Source of the DNA: JALZOC01 sp035758845
Lineage (GTDB): Bacteria; Acidobacteriota; Vicinamibacteria; Vicinamibacterales; 2-12-FULL-66-21
DNA length: 64,000 bases
NCBI GenBank assembly: GCA_035758845.1
Contig: DASTVZ010000025.1
Span: 3,730-67,729 of the forward strand
Reading direction: 5' to 3'
Below are positions 34,658 through 42,019 of this stretch, piece by piece. The position numbers were made by a program, and so were the translations under genes. Position 1 is the first letter of the stretch. Every line of letters begins with the position of its first letter. The notes below the pieces were generated by a model. The model did no database searches and had not been told where the DNA came from. It saw nothing but the letters and a program-made list of their open reading frames with translations.

Positions 34658-34903
34658 ATGCTAGATGAAGTGGAACTTCTCAAACGCCTCTACGACCGGT
34701 TCAACGCTCGCGACATGGAGACACTGCTGTCAGCGATGCAGGAGGATGTCATCTGGGCAAATGGAATGGAAGGCGGTCACGTCCACGGACACGAGGGAGT
34801 GCGTAGCTACTGGACACGTCAGTGGGCGATGGTTGATCCGTGCGTTGAGCGCTTCGATATCCGGGAAGGGCAGAACGATACGAATTCTCGAAACGTGTCG
34901 TAG
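34658..34903 (+). pseudogene. Truncated NTF2/SnoaL-like protein gene
   Basis: 81 residues, with AGGAGA before the ATG. Sequence VELLKRLYDRFNARDMETLLSAMQEDVIWANGMEGGHVHGHEGVRSYWTRQWAMVDPCVE is the N-terminal two thirds of a SnoaL-like fold. The frame then loses similarity (GQNDTNSRNVS) and stops; the family usually runs to ~130 residues. Likely frameshifted and decayed. Confidence 0.6.
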
Positions 34904-35012
34904 GGGGCTGAGCGCGCGGGACACGTGGGCAGTGGACGAAATGCTCCAGCAAGCCGCCTTGTTGGCGACTGCGGCGTTTCGCATTCTACTCGGCCACTTC
35001 CCCGGGCACTAC

Positions 35013-35018
35013 TATAAT
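35013..35018 (+). promoter_or_regulatory. TATAAT -10 for the kinase-propeller gene
   Basis: Perfect TATAAT 16 bases before the GTG at 35035; predicted leader about ten bases. No clear -35. Confidence 0.45.
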
Positions 35019-35034
35019 CACGCCGGTTCCACGC

Positions 35035-37680
35035 GTGGCCCTCACACCAGGCGCTCGCCTCGGCCCGTACGAAATCACCGCCCAAATCGGCGCAGGCGGC
35101 ATGGGCGAGGTGTGGAGCGCCACTGACACGAACCTCGGTCGGCAGGTCGCCATCAAGGTGCTCCCCGAAACGTTGGCGTCTGACGGTGAGCGCCTGACGC
35201 GCTTCGAGCGCGAGGCGAAGACCCTCGCATCGCTGAATCATCCCAATATCGCGATCATCCACGGTCTCGAAAAGACCGACGGCGTCCGTGGGCTGGTGAT
35301 GGAGCTGGTCGAGGGTCCTACGTTGGCGGAAAGAATCGCCCAAGGCCCGATTCCGGTTGATGATGCCCTGCCGATCGCGCGCCAGATCGCCGAGGCGCTC
35401 GAAGCTGCGCACGAGCAGGGCGTCATCCATCGCGACCTCAAGCCAGCCAACGTGAAGGTGCGCGACGACGGCATGGTGAAGGTGCTGGACTTCGGACTGG
35501 CGAAGCTCGTCGAGCCCGTCGGGACGAGCGCGGCCGCCGGCGTGGCGACACTATCACCGACGATCACGACGCCGGCGATCACGCGGATCGGGGTGATCCT
35601 CGGCACGGCCGCGTATATGAGCCCTGAGCAAGCAAAGGGCAAGCCGGCGGACAAGCGGAGCGATATCTGGGCGTTTGGATGTGTGTTGTATGAGATGCTC
35701 ACCGGAACGCGAACCTTCGACGGCGAAGAGATCACCGACGTGCTGGCCGCGGTCGTGCGGGCTGAGCCCAATTGGAGCCGGCTCCCGGCGAACACTCCAG
35801 CGGCGTTTCGGCGATTGCTGCGCCGCTCGCTGGTGAAGGACCGCAAACATCGCCTCGCCGATATCGCCGACGCTCGTCTCGAGCTTGACGAGATCGCCAC
35901 CAATCCGGCGGCGGATAACATCGTCCCGCTCGTCATGCCATTCTTCCGGCGACCATGGTTCTGGATAGCGATCGCACTGGTGTCGGTGATGACGGCCGCG
36001 ACAGCGGTTGCACGCATGATCCTCGCGCCGTCTACCGACGCGCGTATTGTCCGATTCGACATCGCTTCGCCACCAGGAACCAGGATTGAGGCCGCTGCGC
36101 CTCTCTCTCCTGACGGCCGCTTGCTCGCATTCGTCGCGCCGACGGCCCAAGGCGTACCTGCGATTTGGGTGCGGCCGCTCGATTCCCCTGGGGCACACGC
36201 ACTGCCTGGTTCGGAGGGTGCGACACGTTTCTTCTGGTCCCCGGATAGTCAGCAGATCGGCTTTTTCAGAGATGGCAATCTGTTCAAGATCGCCGTCGGG
36301 GGCGGCCAGACTCAGCTGCTCGCCAACGGACCCTTCCGCGATGGTGCTTGGAGCGGCCAGGGTCTGATTCTCGTCGGAGGACAGCAGGGCCGCGGGCTCC
36401 TACGCCTCCCTGAAGTCGGTGGTCAGCCGATCGCCGAAACCGGGTTGGACGCGTCGAGGGGAGAGATCTCTCACGACTATCCAGTATTCCTTCCAGACGG
36501 CCGGCACTATATCTATCTCGCACGGAGCACAGGGACGCCGGACGCATGGGCCACGTACGTAGGAACTCTCGACTCGAAAGAACGCCGACCGCTGCCGGGC
36601 ATCCCGTCGTCGGCGGTTGCGTACTCTCCGACGGGCCATCTGTTGTTCATCCGAGCGGGAACGCTGATGGTTCAACGTTTCAATCTGGAACGGCTTGAAT
36701 TATCGGGTGACGCGGTTCCTGTGGCAGATGGTGCGCGGGGGAGAAGCAATACGTTCTCGGTGTCCGCAAACGGCACTCTGGCCTTCCTGCGCGGCGCACC
36801 GCTGGAATCTCAGCTGGTATGGTTCGATCGCACGGGCAGACGACTGGAAACCGTAGGTTCGACGGCCGTGTATCGCAATTCCGCATTTTCCCGAGACGGC
36901 CGGTTCGCTGTTTTCGAGCGTGGCGCGCCATCCGATCTCTGGATTTTGGACTTTGATAAACAATTTCCGGAGCGGATGAGCATCGATCGGCCAGGGAACC
37001 GTTCGCCGCTATGGTCGCCGGACGGGCGGACGATCGTCTTTGTCTCCAGTCGCAACGGAGTAGAAGGCCTCTATGAACGAAGAGTCGGCGGCGTGAGTGG
37101 AGACAGTCTCTTGCGACAGAGCGGCGTGCCCATGGCACTTTCGGACTGGTCGCGCGACGGCCGTTATCTGGCCTATGCCGCCGGCGGGGATATATGGGCA
37201 CTTCCGATGTTTGGCACGCGCGAGCCCGTCCAAGTCACCGCATCTCCGTTCTTCCAGGACGTAGACGCAAGGTTCTCCCCCGATGGTCGTTCGATTGCCT
37301 ACGGATCCGATGAATCGTCTGGAATCACCAGAAGAGGCGAAGGTGACGTGTTCGTCCAGTCCTTCCCACAACGCGACTTCAAACGGCAAGTCTCCACCGC
37401 TGGTGGATTCGTGCCCCGTTGGAGTGCCGACGGTACAGAGTTGTTCTATGTCGCGCCAAATGGCACCCTGATGGTGGCTTCAATCACCGCGCGTGGTTCC
37501 ACGCTGGTCACTGGTACGCCAAAGCCGCTGTTTCGGCCGGGCCTCGGTCAAGCGGATCTCGCACGCTATGATGTCTTCGCCGGCAACCGTTTGATGGTGA
37601 ACGTCCGGCCGGACGCGAACTCGATGACGGTCATTGTCAATTGGTTCGAAGAGCTGAAGCGCCTGACGCCGACAAAGTGA
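35035..37680 (+). CDS. Ser/Thr protein kinase with TolB-like beta-propeller sensor (second copy)
   Basis: 881 residues from the GTG at 35035. Kinase about 10-270: GAGGMGEVW, VAIKVL (K41), VIHRDLKPANVKV, DFGLAKL, GTAAYMSPEQAKG and DIWAFGCVLYEMLTG. TM helix (WFWIAIALVSVMTAATAVARMIL) near 305-325. Propeller with LSPDGRLLAFVAP, FWSPDSQQIGFFRDG, FSRDGRFAVFERG, LWSPDGRTIVFVSSR, WSRDGRYLAYAAGG and FSPDGRSIAYGSD. Paralogous to the kinase at 16934-19510 but in the subgroup with MSPEQA and a shorter linker. Substrates are unknown. Confidence 0.93.
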   Translation: MALTPGARLGPYEITAQIGAGGMGEVWSATDTNLGRQVAIKVLPETLASDGERLTRFEREAKTLASLNHPNIAIIHGLEKTDGVRGLVMELVEGPTLAERIAQGPIPVDDALPIARQIAEALEAAHEQGVIHRDLKPANVKVRDDGMVKVLDFGLAKLVEPVGTSAAAGVATLSPTITTPAITRIGVILGTAAYMSPEQAKGKPADKRSDIWAFGCVLYEMLTGTRTFDGEEITDVLAAVVRAEPNWSRLPANTPAAFRRLLRRSLVKDRKHRLADIADARLELDEIATNPAADNIVPLVMPFFRRPWFWIAIALVSVMTAATAVARMILAPSTDARIVRFDIASPPGTRIEAAAPLSPDGRLLAFVAPTAQGVPAIWVRPLDSPGAHALPGSEGATRFFWSPDSQQIGFFRDGNLFKIAVGGGQTQLLANGPFRDGAWSGQGLILVGGQQGRGLLRLPEVGGQPIAETGLDASRGEISHDYPVFLPDGRHYIYLARSTGTPDAWATYVGTLDSKERRPLPGIPSSAVAYSPTGHLLFIRAGTLMVQRFNLERLELSGDAVPVADGARGRSNTFSVSANGTLAFLRGAPLESQLVWFDRTGRRLETVGSTAVYRNSAFSRDGRFAVFERGAPSDLWILDFDKQFPERMSIDRPGNRSPLWSPDGRTIVFVSSRNGVEGLYERRVGGVSGDSLLRQSGVPMALSDWSRDGRYLAYAAGGDIWALPMFGTREPVQVTASPFFQDVDARFSPDGRSIAYGSDESSGITRRGEGDVFVQSFPQRDFKRQVSTAGGFVPRWSADGTELFYVAPNGTLMVASITARGSTLVTGTPKPLFRPGLGQADLARYDVFAGNRLMVNVRPDANSMTVIVNWFEELKRLTPTK

Positions 37681-37964
37681 TCCTGACTGCGTTCCTTTCA
37701 CCGTGGTCGCGGCGTGCCCCGGTGTCCACGATTCATCGGATGTGCGTCGCAGCAAACCATATGTGGGAAGTTCTATGTTCGATATGCAGCTATCGCTCGC
37801 GCAGAGGGGATCGGTAACGAAACGTCGCCCAGTGTCGACCGATGCGTCGCCCGCGGCAAACTCGCTGCATCGGGCAGAACAGGCTCAGGACGGGATCAGT
37901 CGGCCGGTTTTAGGGACTTCGGTGAACATGCTTCGACCGAAGGCCTCGCGAATTTCCTAGAATT
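37681..37964. other. Intergenic stretch before tRNA-Leu, no gene seen
   Basis: Two overlapping open frames here have no motif and no start signal. The minus-strand sequence after the tRNA could form a weak CTTCGGT/ACCGAAG hairpin at 37912-37938, without a T tract. Confidence 0.35.
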
Positions 37965-38051
37965 TGGTGCCGGGGGCGGGAATCGAACCCGCACGGCCCG
38001 AAGGCCACAGGATTTTAAGTCCTGAGCGTCTGCCAGTTCCGCCACCCCGGC
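37965..38051 (-). tRNA. tRNA-Leu (anticodon UAA)
   Basis: 87 bases on the minus strand, GCCGGGG...CCCCGGC acceptor stem with encoded CCA. D arm AACTGGCAGACG, anticodon stem-loop CAGGACTTAAAATCCTG with TAA anticodon, a long variable arm (TGGCCTTCGGGCCG) as expected for Leu, and T arm GCGGGTTCGATTCCCGC. Confidence 0.95.
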
Positions 38052-38098
38052 TCAATCTAGATTCTGTCAGATTGTTGAGTTCACCGAAAAGCGGACAC

Positions 38099-38132
38099 AA
38101 AAAAAGAGCGGGAACGCATGGCGTCCCCGCTC
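38099..38132 (-). terminator. Rho-independent terminator
   Basis: On the minus strand a stem of GAGCGGG/ACGC paired with GCGT/CCCGCTC (one internal mismatch, 3-base loop) is followed by seven T residues. It ends transcription of the small acidic gene to its right and separates it from tRNA-Leu. Confidence 0.75.
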
Positions 38133-38156
38133 ACTCTATTCAGCACGCGCGAGCTG

Positions 38157-38375
38157 CTATCTCTCGCTGCCTCGGATGCGCTCGTTGCCTAGATTCCCCT
38201 GCCGCTGTCGTTCCTGGAGATCCTCTTCTTCCTCATCTATCTCGGGCGAATAGTCGTCCTCGCGGTTGCGCATGCGATCGTCGCGACTCGATGAATCCGA
38301 CTCATTTCCGCTCCAGTTCCGGTCGTTCCGCGAGTTCCTCTAAGTGCTGTTCATGTCGCGATCTTTATTACGCAT
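38157..38375 (-). pseudogene. Small acidic/basic charged protein gene with in-frame amber stop
   Basis: The frame from the ATG at 38375 (GGGGAGG seven bases upstream) reads MRNKDRDMNST, then TAG at 38340-38342, then RNSRNDRNWSGNESDSSS, RNREDDYSPEIDEEEEDLQE, RQRQGNLGNERIRGSER and stop: 72 codons in one frame apart from the amber at codon 12. A good ribosome site upstream and a strong terminator downstream frame it as one transcription unit. It could be a sequencing error, a fresh mutation, or read-through. No family recognised; a disordered charged protein. Confidence 0.5.
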
Positions 38376-38507
38376 TCAGCACCTCCCCTGGTGGTTGATG
38401 CAAGGGGCGGTGCCTCGGCGGGAGCATGCTCTGCCGGTCTGCACCTCTGCCTTGACCTGAACGATCGACTCCATCTAAGTTACTGCTCACTCAACCAAGG
38501 AGGTCTC

Positions 38508-38990
38508 ATGCGTCTCGGTGTCTTCCGGAACGCCATTCTCGCGCTCACGCTGACGCTTGCGTCCGCAGTTCCGCTCTTTGCGCAAACCGAAACATCATTA
38601 AGTGGAGGCGTCAACGGCCGCGAGTTGTGCGAACAGGCCGTCTGTGGCTCGGCGATTTTCGCCGCTGTATTCGCCGGACAGATTGACGGCAGGCCGGCCG
38701 TTGGCCTGGCGCTGGGCGGCATCCGGCACGAATCGCCGCTGCCAACGCCGGAGCACCCGTGCGTCGCAATCCTTGGCGGCAGTTGGTCGATCAGCACTTT
38801 CCGTCGAACGCTTGCCGGCACCGTCGGTGAGGAGGGCGGCACAATCTGTTACATCGATGGCGTCAAGTTTCTCGTCAACCTGACGATGAATATCACTCAA
38901 GGCGGAAAAGGCGATGCACACCTGACCGCGATTCTTGATCACGGGCCGTTGCCGCTTCCTCCGATCGTCCAGGGCGTCATCACTCAGTAG
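38508..38990 (+). CDS. Exported protein of unknown function
   Basis: 160 residues from the ATG at 38508 (AAGGAGG upstream). Signal peptide ends at LFAQ (about 26). The mature part has strands with four Cys (ELCEQAVCGSAIF, HPCVAILGG, GTICYIDG) that could form disulfides, then VNLTMNITQGGKGDAHLTAILDHG. No known family. Followed by a formamidase-like gene 27 bases after its stop, so possibly cotranscribed. Confidence 0.65.
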   Translation: MRLGVFRNAILALTLTLASAVPLFAQTETSLSGGVNGRELCEQAVCGSAIFAAVFAGQIDGRPAVGLALGGIRHESPLPTPEHPCVAILGGSWSISTFRRTLAGTVGEEGGTICYIDGVKFLVNLTMNITQGGKGDAHLTAILDHGPLPLPPIVQGVITQ

Positions 38991-39017
38991 GCGGGTGCAG
39001 AAACGTGTGATCGAACA

Positions 39018-40013
39018 ATGAAACTCGCTAGTGGGGCCGTCGTCGCCTGCATCACTGCGGTGCTGTGCTGTACGACGGCCACATCGCAGACCTCGCAAAC
39101 GCACCACTTCACGCCGACGACGTTCTACACGACCTATTCATTTGCCCATCCGCCGGCGCTGCGGATCAAACCTGGCGACCGCGTGATCACGAAAACCATT
39201 GATGCCGCGGGAACCGATTGGAACAACAAGGCGGTTTCGCCCGGCGGCAATCCACAGACCGGTCCTTTCTACATCGAGGGCGCAGAGCCGGAAGACATGC
39301 TCGTCGTCTCGATCGAAAAGATCGAACCGAATCGGGCAACCGGATACTCCGGCAGTCTGCTGGCGCCGTACGCGACAACCCCGCAGGCGATTTTGGCGCG
39401 AACGGATCGTGAGAGCAAGCGGATGATCTGGAACATCGATAAAGCGAAGGGAATCGTGTCGCTGGACTCGACCGATATCACTCCGTCGCACCTGGAGCTC
39501 CCGCTCAAGCCGATGCTCGGCTGCATCGCGGTTGCTCCCGCTCGCAAGGAAGCCATCACCGCCATTACCCCCGGCGCGTTCGGCGGGAACATGGACTATG
39601 GGGGGATGACTGCCGGGGTCAAGTTGATGCTCCCGGTCAACGAACCGGGCGCGCTCCTCTTTGTTGGCGATGGACACGCGCGCATGGGCGAAGCGGAGGC
39701 CGCAGGAACCGGCGTGGAAACATCAATGGACGTCGAGTTCACGGTGGGTTTGGTGAGGAAAAAGAGCATCGCGTGGCCGCGCCTTGATACCGATACTCAC
39801 ATCATGGTGCTCGGCAGTGCGCGGCCGCTTCTCGAGGCCTTTCAGCTTGCCACCGCGGAAATGCAGCGCTGGTTGATGAGCGACTACGGGTTCTCGGAAC
39901 GTGGCGCATCCACTTTCATGGGGCAGGCACTGGAGTACGAGATCGCCAATGTCGTCGATCCTAACTTCACCGTCGTTGCTAAAATGAGGAAGTCGTTGCT
40001 GCCGCGGCGGTGA
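39018..40013 (+). CDS. Exported acetamidase/formamidase-family protein
   Basis: 331 residues. Signal peptide (VVACITAVLCCTTATSQ). FmdA/AmdA features: PALRIKPGDRVITKTIDAAG, NPQTGPFYIEGAEPEDMLVVSIEKI, GCIAVAP, PGAFGGNMDYGGMTAGVKLMLPVNEPGALLFVGDGHARMGEAEAAGTGVETSMDVEFTV. These carry the metal-binding residues of the family. It hydrolyses short amides to ammonia; the signal peptide indicates a periplasmic enzyme. Confidence 0.88.
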   Translation: MKLASGAVVACITAVLCCTTATSQTSQTHHFTPTTFYTTYSFAHPPALRIKPGDRVITKTIDAAGTDWNNKAVSPGGNPQTGPFYIEGAEPEDMLVVSIEKIEPNRATGYSGSLLAPYATTPQAILARTDRESKRMIWNIDKAKGIVSLDSTDITPSHLELPLKPMLGCIAVAPARKEAITAITPGAFGGNMDYGGMTAGVKLMLPVNEPGALLFVGDGHARMGEAEAAGTGVETSMDVEFTVGLVRKKSIAWPRLDTDTHIMVLGSARPLLEAFQLATAEMQRWLMSDYGFSERGASTFMGQALEYEIANVVDPNFTVVAKMRKSLLPRR

Positions 40014-40014
40014 C

Positions 40015-40160
40015 AAAAAGACGCGAGCGAGCGGAGCGAAGCGAGTCGATGCTGCGGCAAGGCAAGGCCGCGTCGAAAGATGCGAGCGAGCAAAGCGAAG
40101 CGAGCCACCGGAGCGGAGCGGGGCAAACGGTCCCCGCGAGCGACGGTGTAGGGGAGTCCG
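40015..40160. repeat. GCGAGCGAGCGGAGCGAAGCGAG element (family G)
   Basis: Two to three long irregular modules of GCGAGCGAGCGGAGC and GAAGCGAGC separated by GCAAGGCAAGGCCGCG. In one frame it has no stops and would code for an Ala/Ser/Glu/Arg-rich peptide. It fills the gap between the formamidase-like stop and the next gene. Related material at 452-512 and 49586-49680. Confidence 0.65.
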
Positions 40161-40179
40161 AGGGATTAGAAAGACCAGA

Positions 40180-40641
40180 ATGGGTCCAGGCCGGTCTAAA
40201 CGTTATGTGACGGACTTGCTGCGGAAGACCGCCGCCACCCTGCTGTTATTCGCTGCGATGCTTTGGCCTGCGTCCGGCGCGGCCGCGGCGCAGGAAACCG
40301 ACGACCCGCCCGGCTCAGTCGAACATGTAAAAGCTGCCCTCAACAGGACTCCTTCACAAAGCCTGAGATTCGACGCCAGAATGCCCGCGCCAGTTGCAAC
40401 CTTCAGGGTATCGGTCGACGAGCGCGTCTTCGGTCTGTCGATCGTGGACCAGCTTCGCAAAGAGTTTGAGTTGACGCCATTGCAGAGGCAGTCCGCAGAG
40501 TGGAGATCGAAGTGCTGCGGGATCAATCTTCTGACCTTGGCGGACGGCATCGGAAAAGCCGTTCGACAATGGAAGGAACAGCGCATCCGCGATCAAGTTA
40601 GCCGCGAGTTGGCCGAAGTGATTGCCGCCGCTGAAAGGTAA
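40180..40641 (+). CDS. Exported protein of unknown function
   Basis: 153 residues from the ATG at 40180; a GTG at 40207 is an alternative. Signal peptide (TAATLLLFAAMLWPASGAAAAQ). The mature part is helical and ends in a coiled region (WKEQRIRDQVSRELAEVIAAAER), with a CCGINLLTLADGIGKAV segment. TAGAAA stands seven bases before the ATG. No family recognised. A GC-rich hairpin (CCGGGCTGCGG/CCCGGCCCGG) at 40654-40673 follows the stop. Confidence 0.55.
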   Translation: MGPGRSKRYVTDLLRKTAATLLLFAAMLWPASGAAAAQETDDPPGSVEHVKAALNRTPSQSLRFDARMPAPVATFRVSVDERVFGLSIVDQLRKEFELTPLQRQSAEWRSKCCGINLLTLADGIGKAVRQWKEQRIRDQVSRELAEVIAAAER

Positions 40642-40696
40642 TCAACGAGCTCCGGGCTGCGGACCCGGCCCGGGAGGCACAACGAGACTGACCCGC

Positions 40697-40780
40697 TTAC
40701 CCGTTCGACGATGACGCCGTGCGATAGGCGCATCCGGCAACGACAACCATCACCGGAAACAGAAAAATCAGCCGCTTCAT
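40697..40780 (-). CDS. Tiny lipoprotein (27 residues)
   Basis: Reads MKRLIFLFPVMVVVAGCAYR then TASSSNG, stop, with GGAGG five bases before the ATG. A lipobox (VAGC) lies right after a hydrophobic core, so the mature product would be an 11-residue lipidated peptide. A too-short frame is easily accidental, but the ribosome site, Lys-Arg n-region and lipobox together support it. Confidence 0.5.
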   Translation of the reverse strand: MKRLIFLFPVMVVVAGCAYRTASSSNG

Positions 40781-40964
40781 GACAACCTCCAGCGCTGAGC
40801 GTAGCGATCCAGCTGTCAGGAGTCGTGATTTGGCGGTGAAGAAGACTGAATAATCGTGATTCGCTGCTGGCTTCTTGGCTGCTGGCTGCTGTCCGCCTTC
40901 GCCGCAGTCGCGGCTTCGGCGCGACAGCTTTCGCCTGGATCGACCGCGAAAGCTGGCTGGGCAT

Positions 40965-40976
40965 TAAACTGGACGG
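40965..40976 (+). promoter_or_regulatory. TAAACT hexamer six bases before ATG
   Basis: TAAACT at 40965-40970, six bases, ATG at 40977; same geometry as other leaderless-type starts here but a weaker hexamer. Confidence 0.3.
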
Positions 40977-41423
40977 ATGCTGACAGACGACGAGTTGATT
41001 GCAGGTTTCGAGGCAGCCACGCTGCCGGCCTTCCCGCACGCAGATCACGTTCGTCTGACGATCGTCTATCTCACCCGTCATGGACGTGAAGAGACGCAGC
41101 GGAAGCTGTTCGAAGGGCTGCGCCGTTTCGCTGGCGCGAAAGGGGTTCCGGAAAAGTTTCACGTGACCATGACAATCGCGTGGCTGGATCTCGTCGACGA
41201 CGCGATGCGGCGGCATCCTGAGGCACGGGATCTATCAGCGCTGGCGATGGCGTGCCCGGAATTGCTCAATCGTGATGCGCTCCTCCGTTTCTACACCGCC
41301 GAGCGGCTGTTGAGTGACGAGGCGCGGCAGCAATGGGTGGCGCCAGACCGTGGCCTACGCATCGAAGCCACGAATCAATCCAACTCCTCAGCGGACGGAC
41401 TGGCCGAAACCGAACGCATATAA
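40977..41423 (+). CDS. Conserved-looking protein of unknown function
   Basis: 148 residues, soluble and mainly helical, with the pattern LTDDELIAGFEAATLPAFPHADHVRLTIVYLTRHG, FHVTMTIAWLDLVDDAM, NRDALLRFYTAERLLSDEARQQWVAPDRGL. I recall similar unnamed bacterial proteins in which a His-Asp-His (HADH) motif is conserved, but no function. Short, complete and start-supported. Confidence 0.6.
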   Translation: MLTDDELIAGFEAATLPAFPHADHVRLTIVYLTRHGREETQRKLFEGLRRFAGAKGVPEKFHVTMTIAWLDLVDDAMRRHPEARDLSALAMACPELLNRDALLRFYTAERLLSDEARQQWVAPDRGLRIEATNQSNSSADGLAETERI

Positions 41424-41430
41424 TCGCCGC
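41419..41430 (+). promoter_or_regulatory. TATAAT -10 six bases before pdxH ATG
   Basis: Perfect TATAAT at 41419-41424, then CGCCGC, then ATG at 41431. Predicted leaderless mRNA; the hexamer overlaps the stop codon of the upstream gene. Confidence 0.55.
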
Positions 41431-42009
41431 ATGGCGAGTGCCGATCCGATCACCGAATTCCTGAATGCCGTCGAGCGTGCGCAGGCGCATCAGGTGGACA
41501 CCGCACCGGTAGTCCTGGCAACCGCTGATCCGAACGGACGTCCCTCCGCGCGGCTCGTTTTGCTTCGAGGCGCGGACGCCAGGGGCTTCGTGTTCTTCAC
41601 GAATTACGACAGCCGCAAGGGACGTGAGCTCACCGAGAATCCGCATGCCGCCCTCTGCTTTTACTGGGCGTCGCTCGACGAGCAGATCCGAGTCGAGGGG
41701 CAAGTCAGCCGCGTCTCTGCCGAAGAATCCGATACATACTTCGCGGGACGCCCGCGAGGAAGTCAGCTCGGCGCGTGGGCCTCGGATCAGAGTCAGGTTC
41801 TTGCCTCGCGCGAGACGCTCGAGGAAAAGTATCGCGAAGTTGAGCGGCGATTCGATGGACAGGGAGTGCAACGGCCGCCGTTCTGGGGCGGCTTTCGCCT
41901 GGTTCCCTCCCGCCTTGAATTCTGGTATGGACGCCCCGATCGACTGCACGATCGCGTGCTCTACATTCGCGAAGCGAGCGGCTGGCGAATCGAGCGGCTC
42001 TATCCATGA
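41431..42009 (+). CDS. pdxH: Pyridoxamine 5'-phosphate oxidase
   Basis: 192 residues. It carries the PNPOx split-barrel motifs VVLATADPNGRPSARLVLLRG, GFVFFTNYDSRKGRELTENPHAALCFYW, EQIRVEGQVSRVSAEESDTYFAGRPRGSQLGAWASDQS, and the C-terminal dimerisation segment RPPFWGGFRLVPSRLEFWYGRPDRLHDRVLY...WRIERLYP. It uses FMN to oxidise PMP/PNP to pyridoxal phosphate. It is followed within ~10 bases by an APC permease, then an aminotransferase that needs PLP, so a small amino-acid/PLP operon is likely. Confidence 0.95.
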   Translation: MASADPITEFLNAVERAQAHQVDTAPVVLATADPNGRPSARLVLLRGADARGFVFFTNYDSRKGRELTENPHAALCFYWASLDEQIRVEGQVSRVSAEESDTYFAGRPRGSQLGAWASDQSQVLASRETLEEKYREVERRFDGQGVQRPPFWGGFRLVPSRLEFWYGRPDRLHDRVLYIREASGWRIERLYP

Positions 42010-42019
42010 TTGCTTCGAC

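Noticed and set aside
38391..38507. Longer N-terminus for the exported protein at 38508
   Set aside because: AAGGAGG precedes the ATG at 38508 and a signal peptide begins there; the extension has no such support.
41624..42019. N-terminal extension of the APC permease through pdxH
   Set aside because: It would overlap pdxH in another frame over ~390 bases; the extension has no similarity to permeases.
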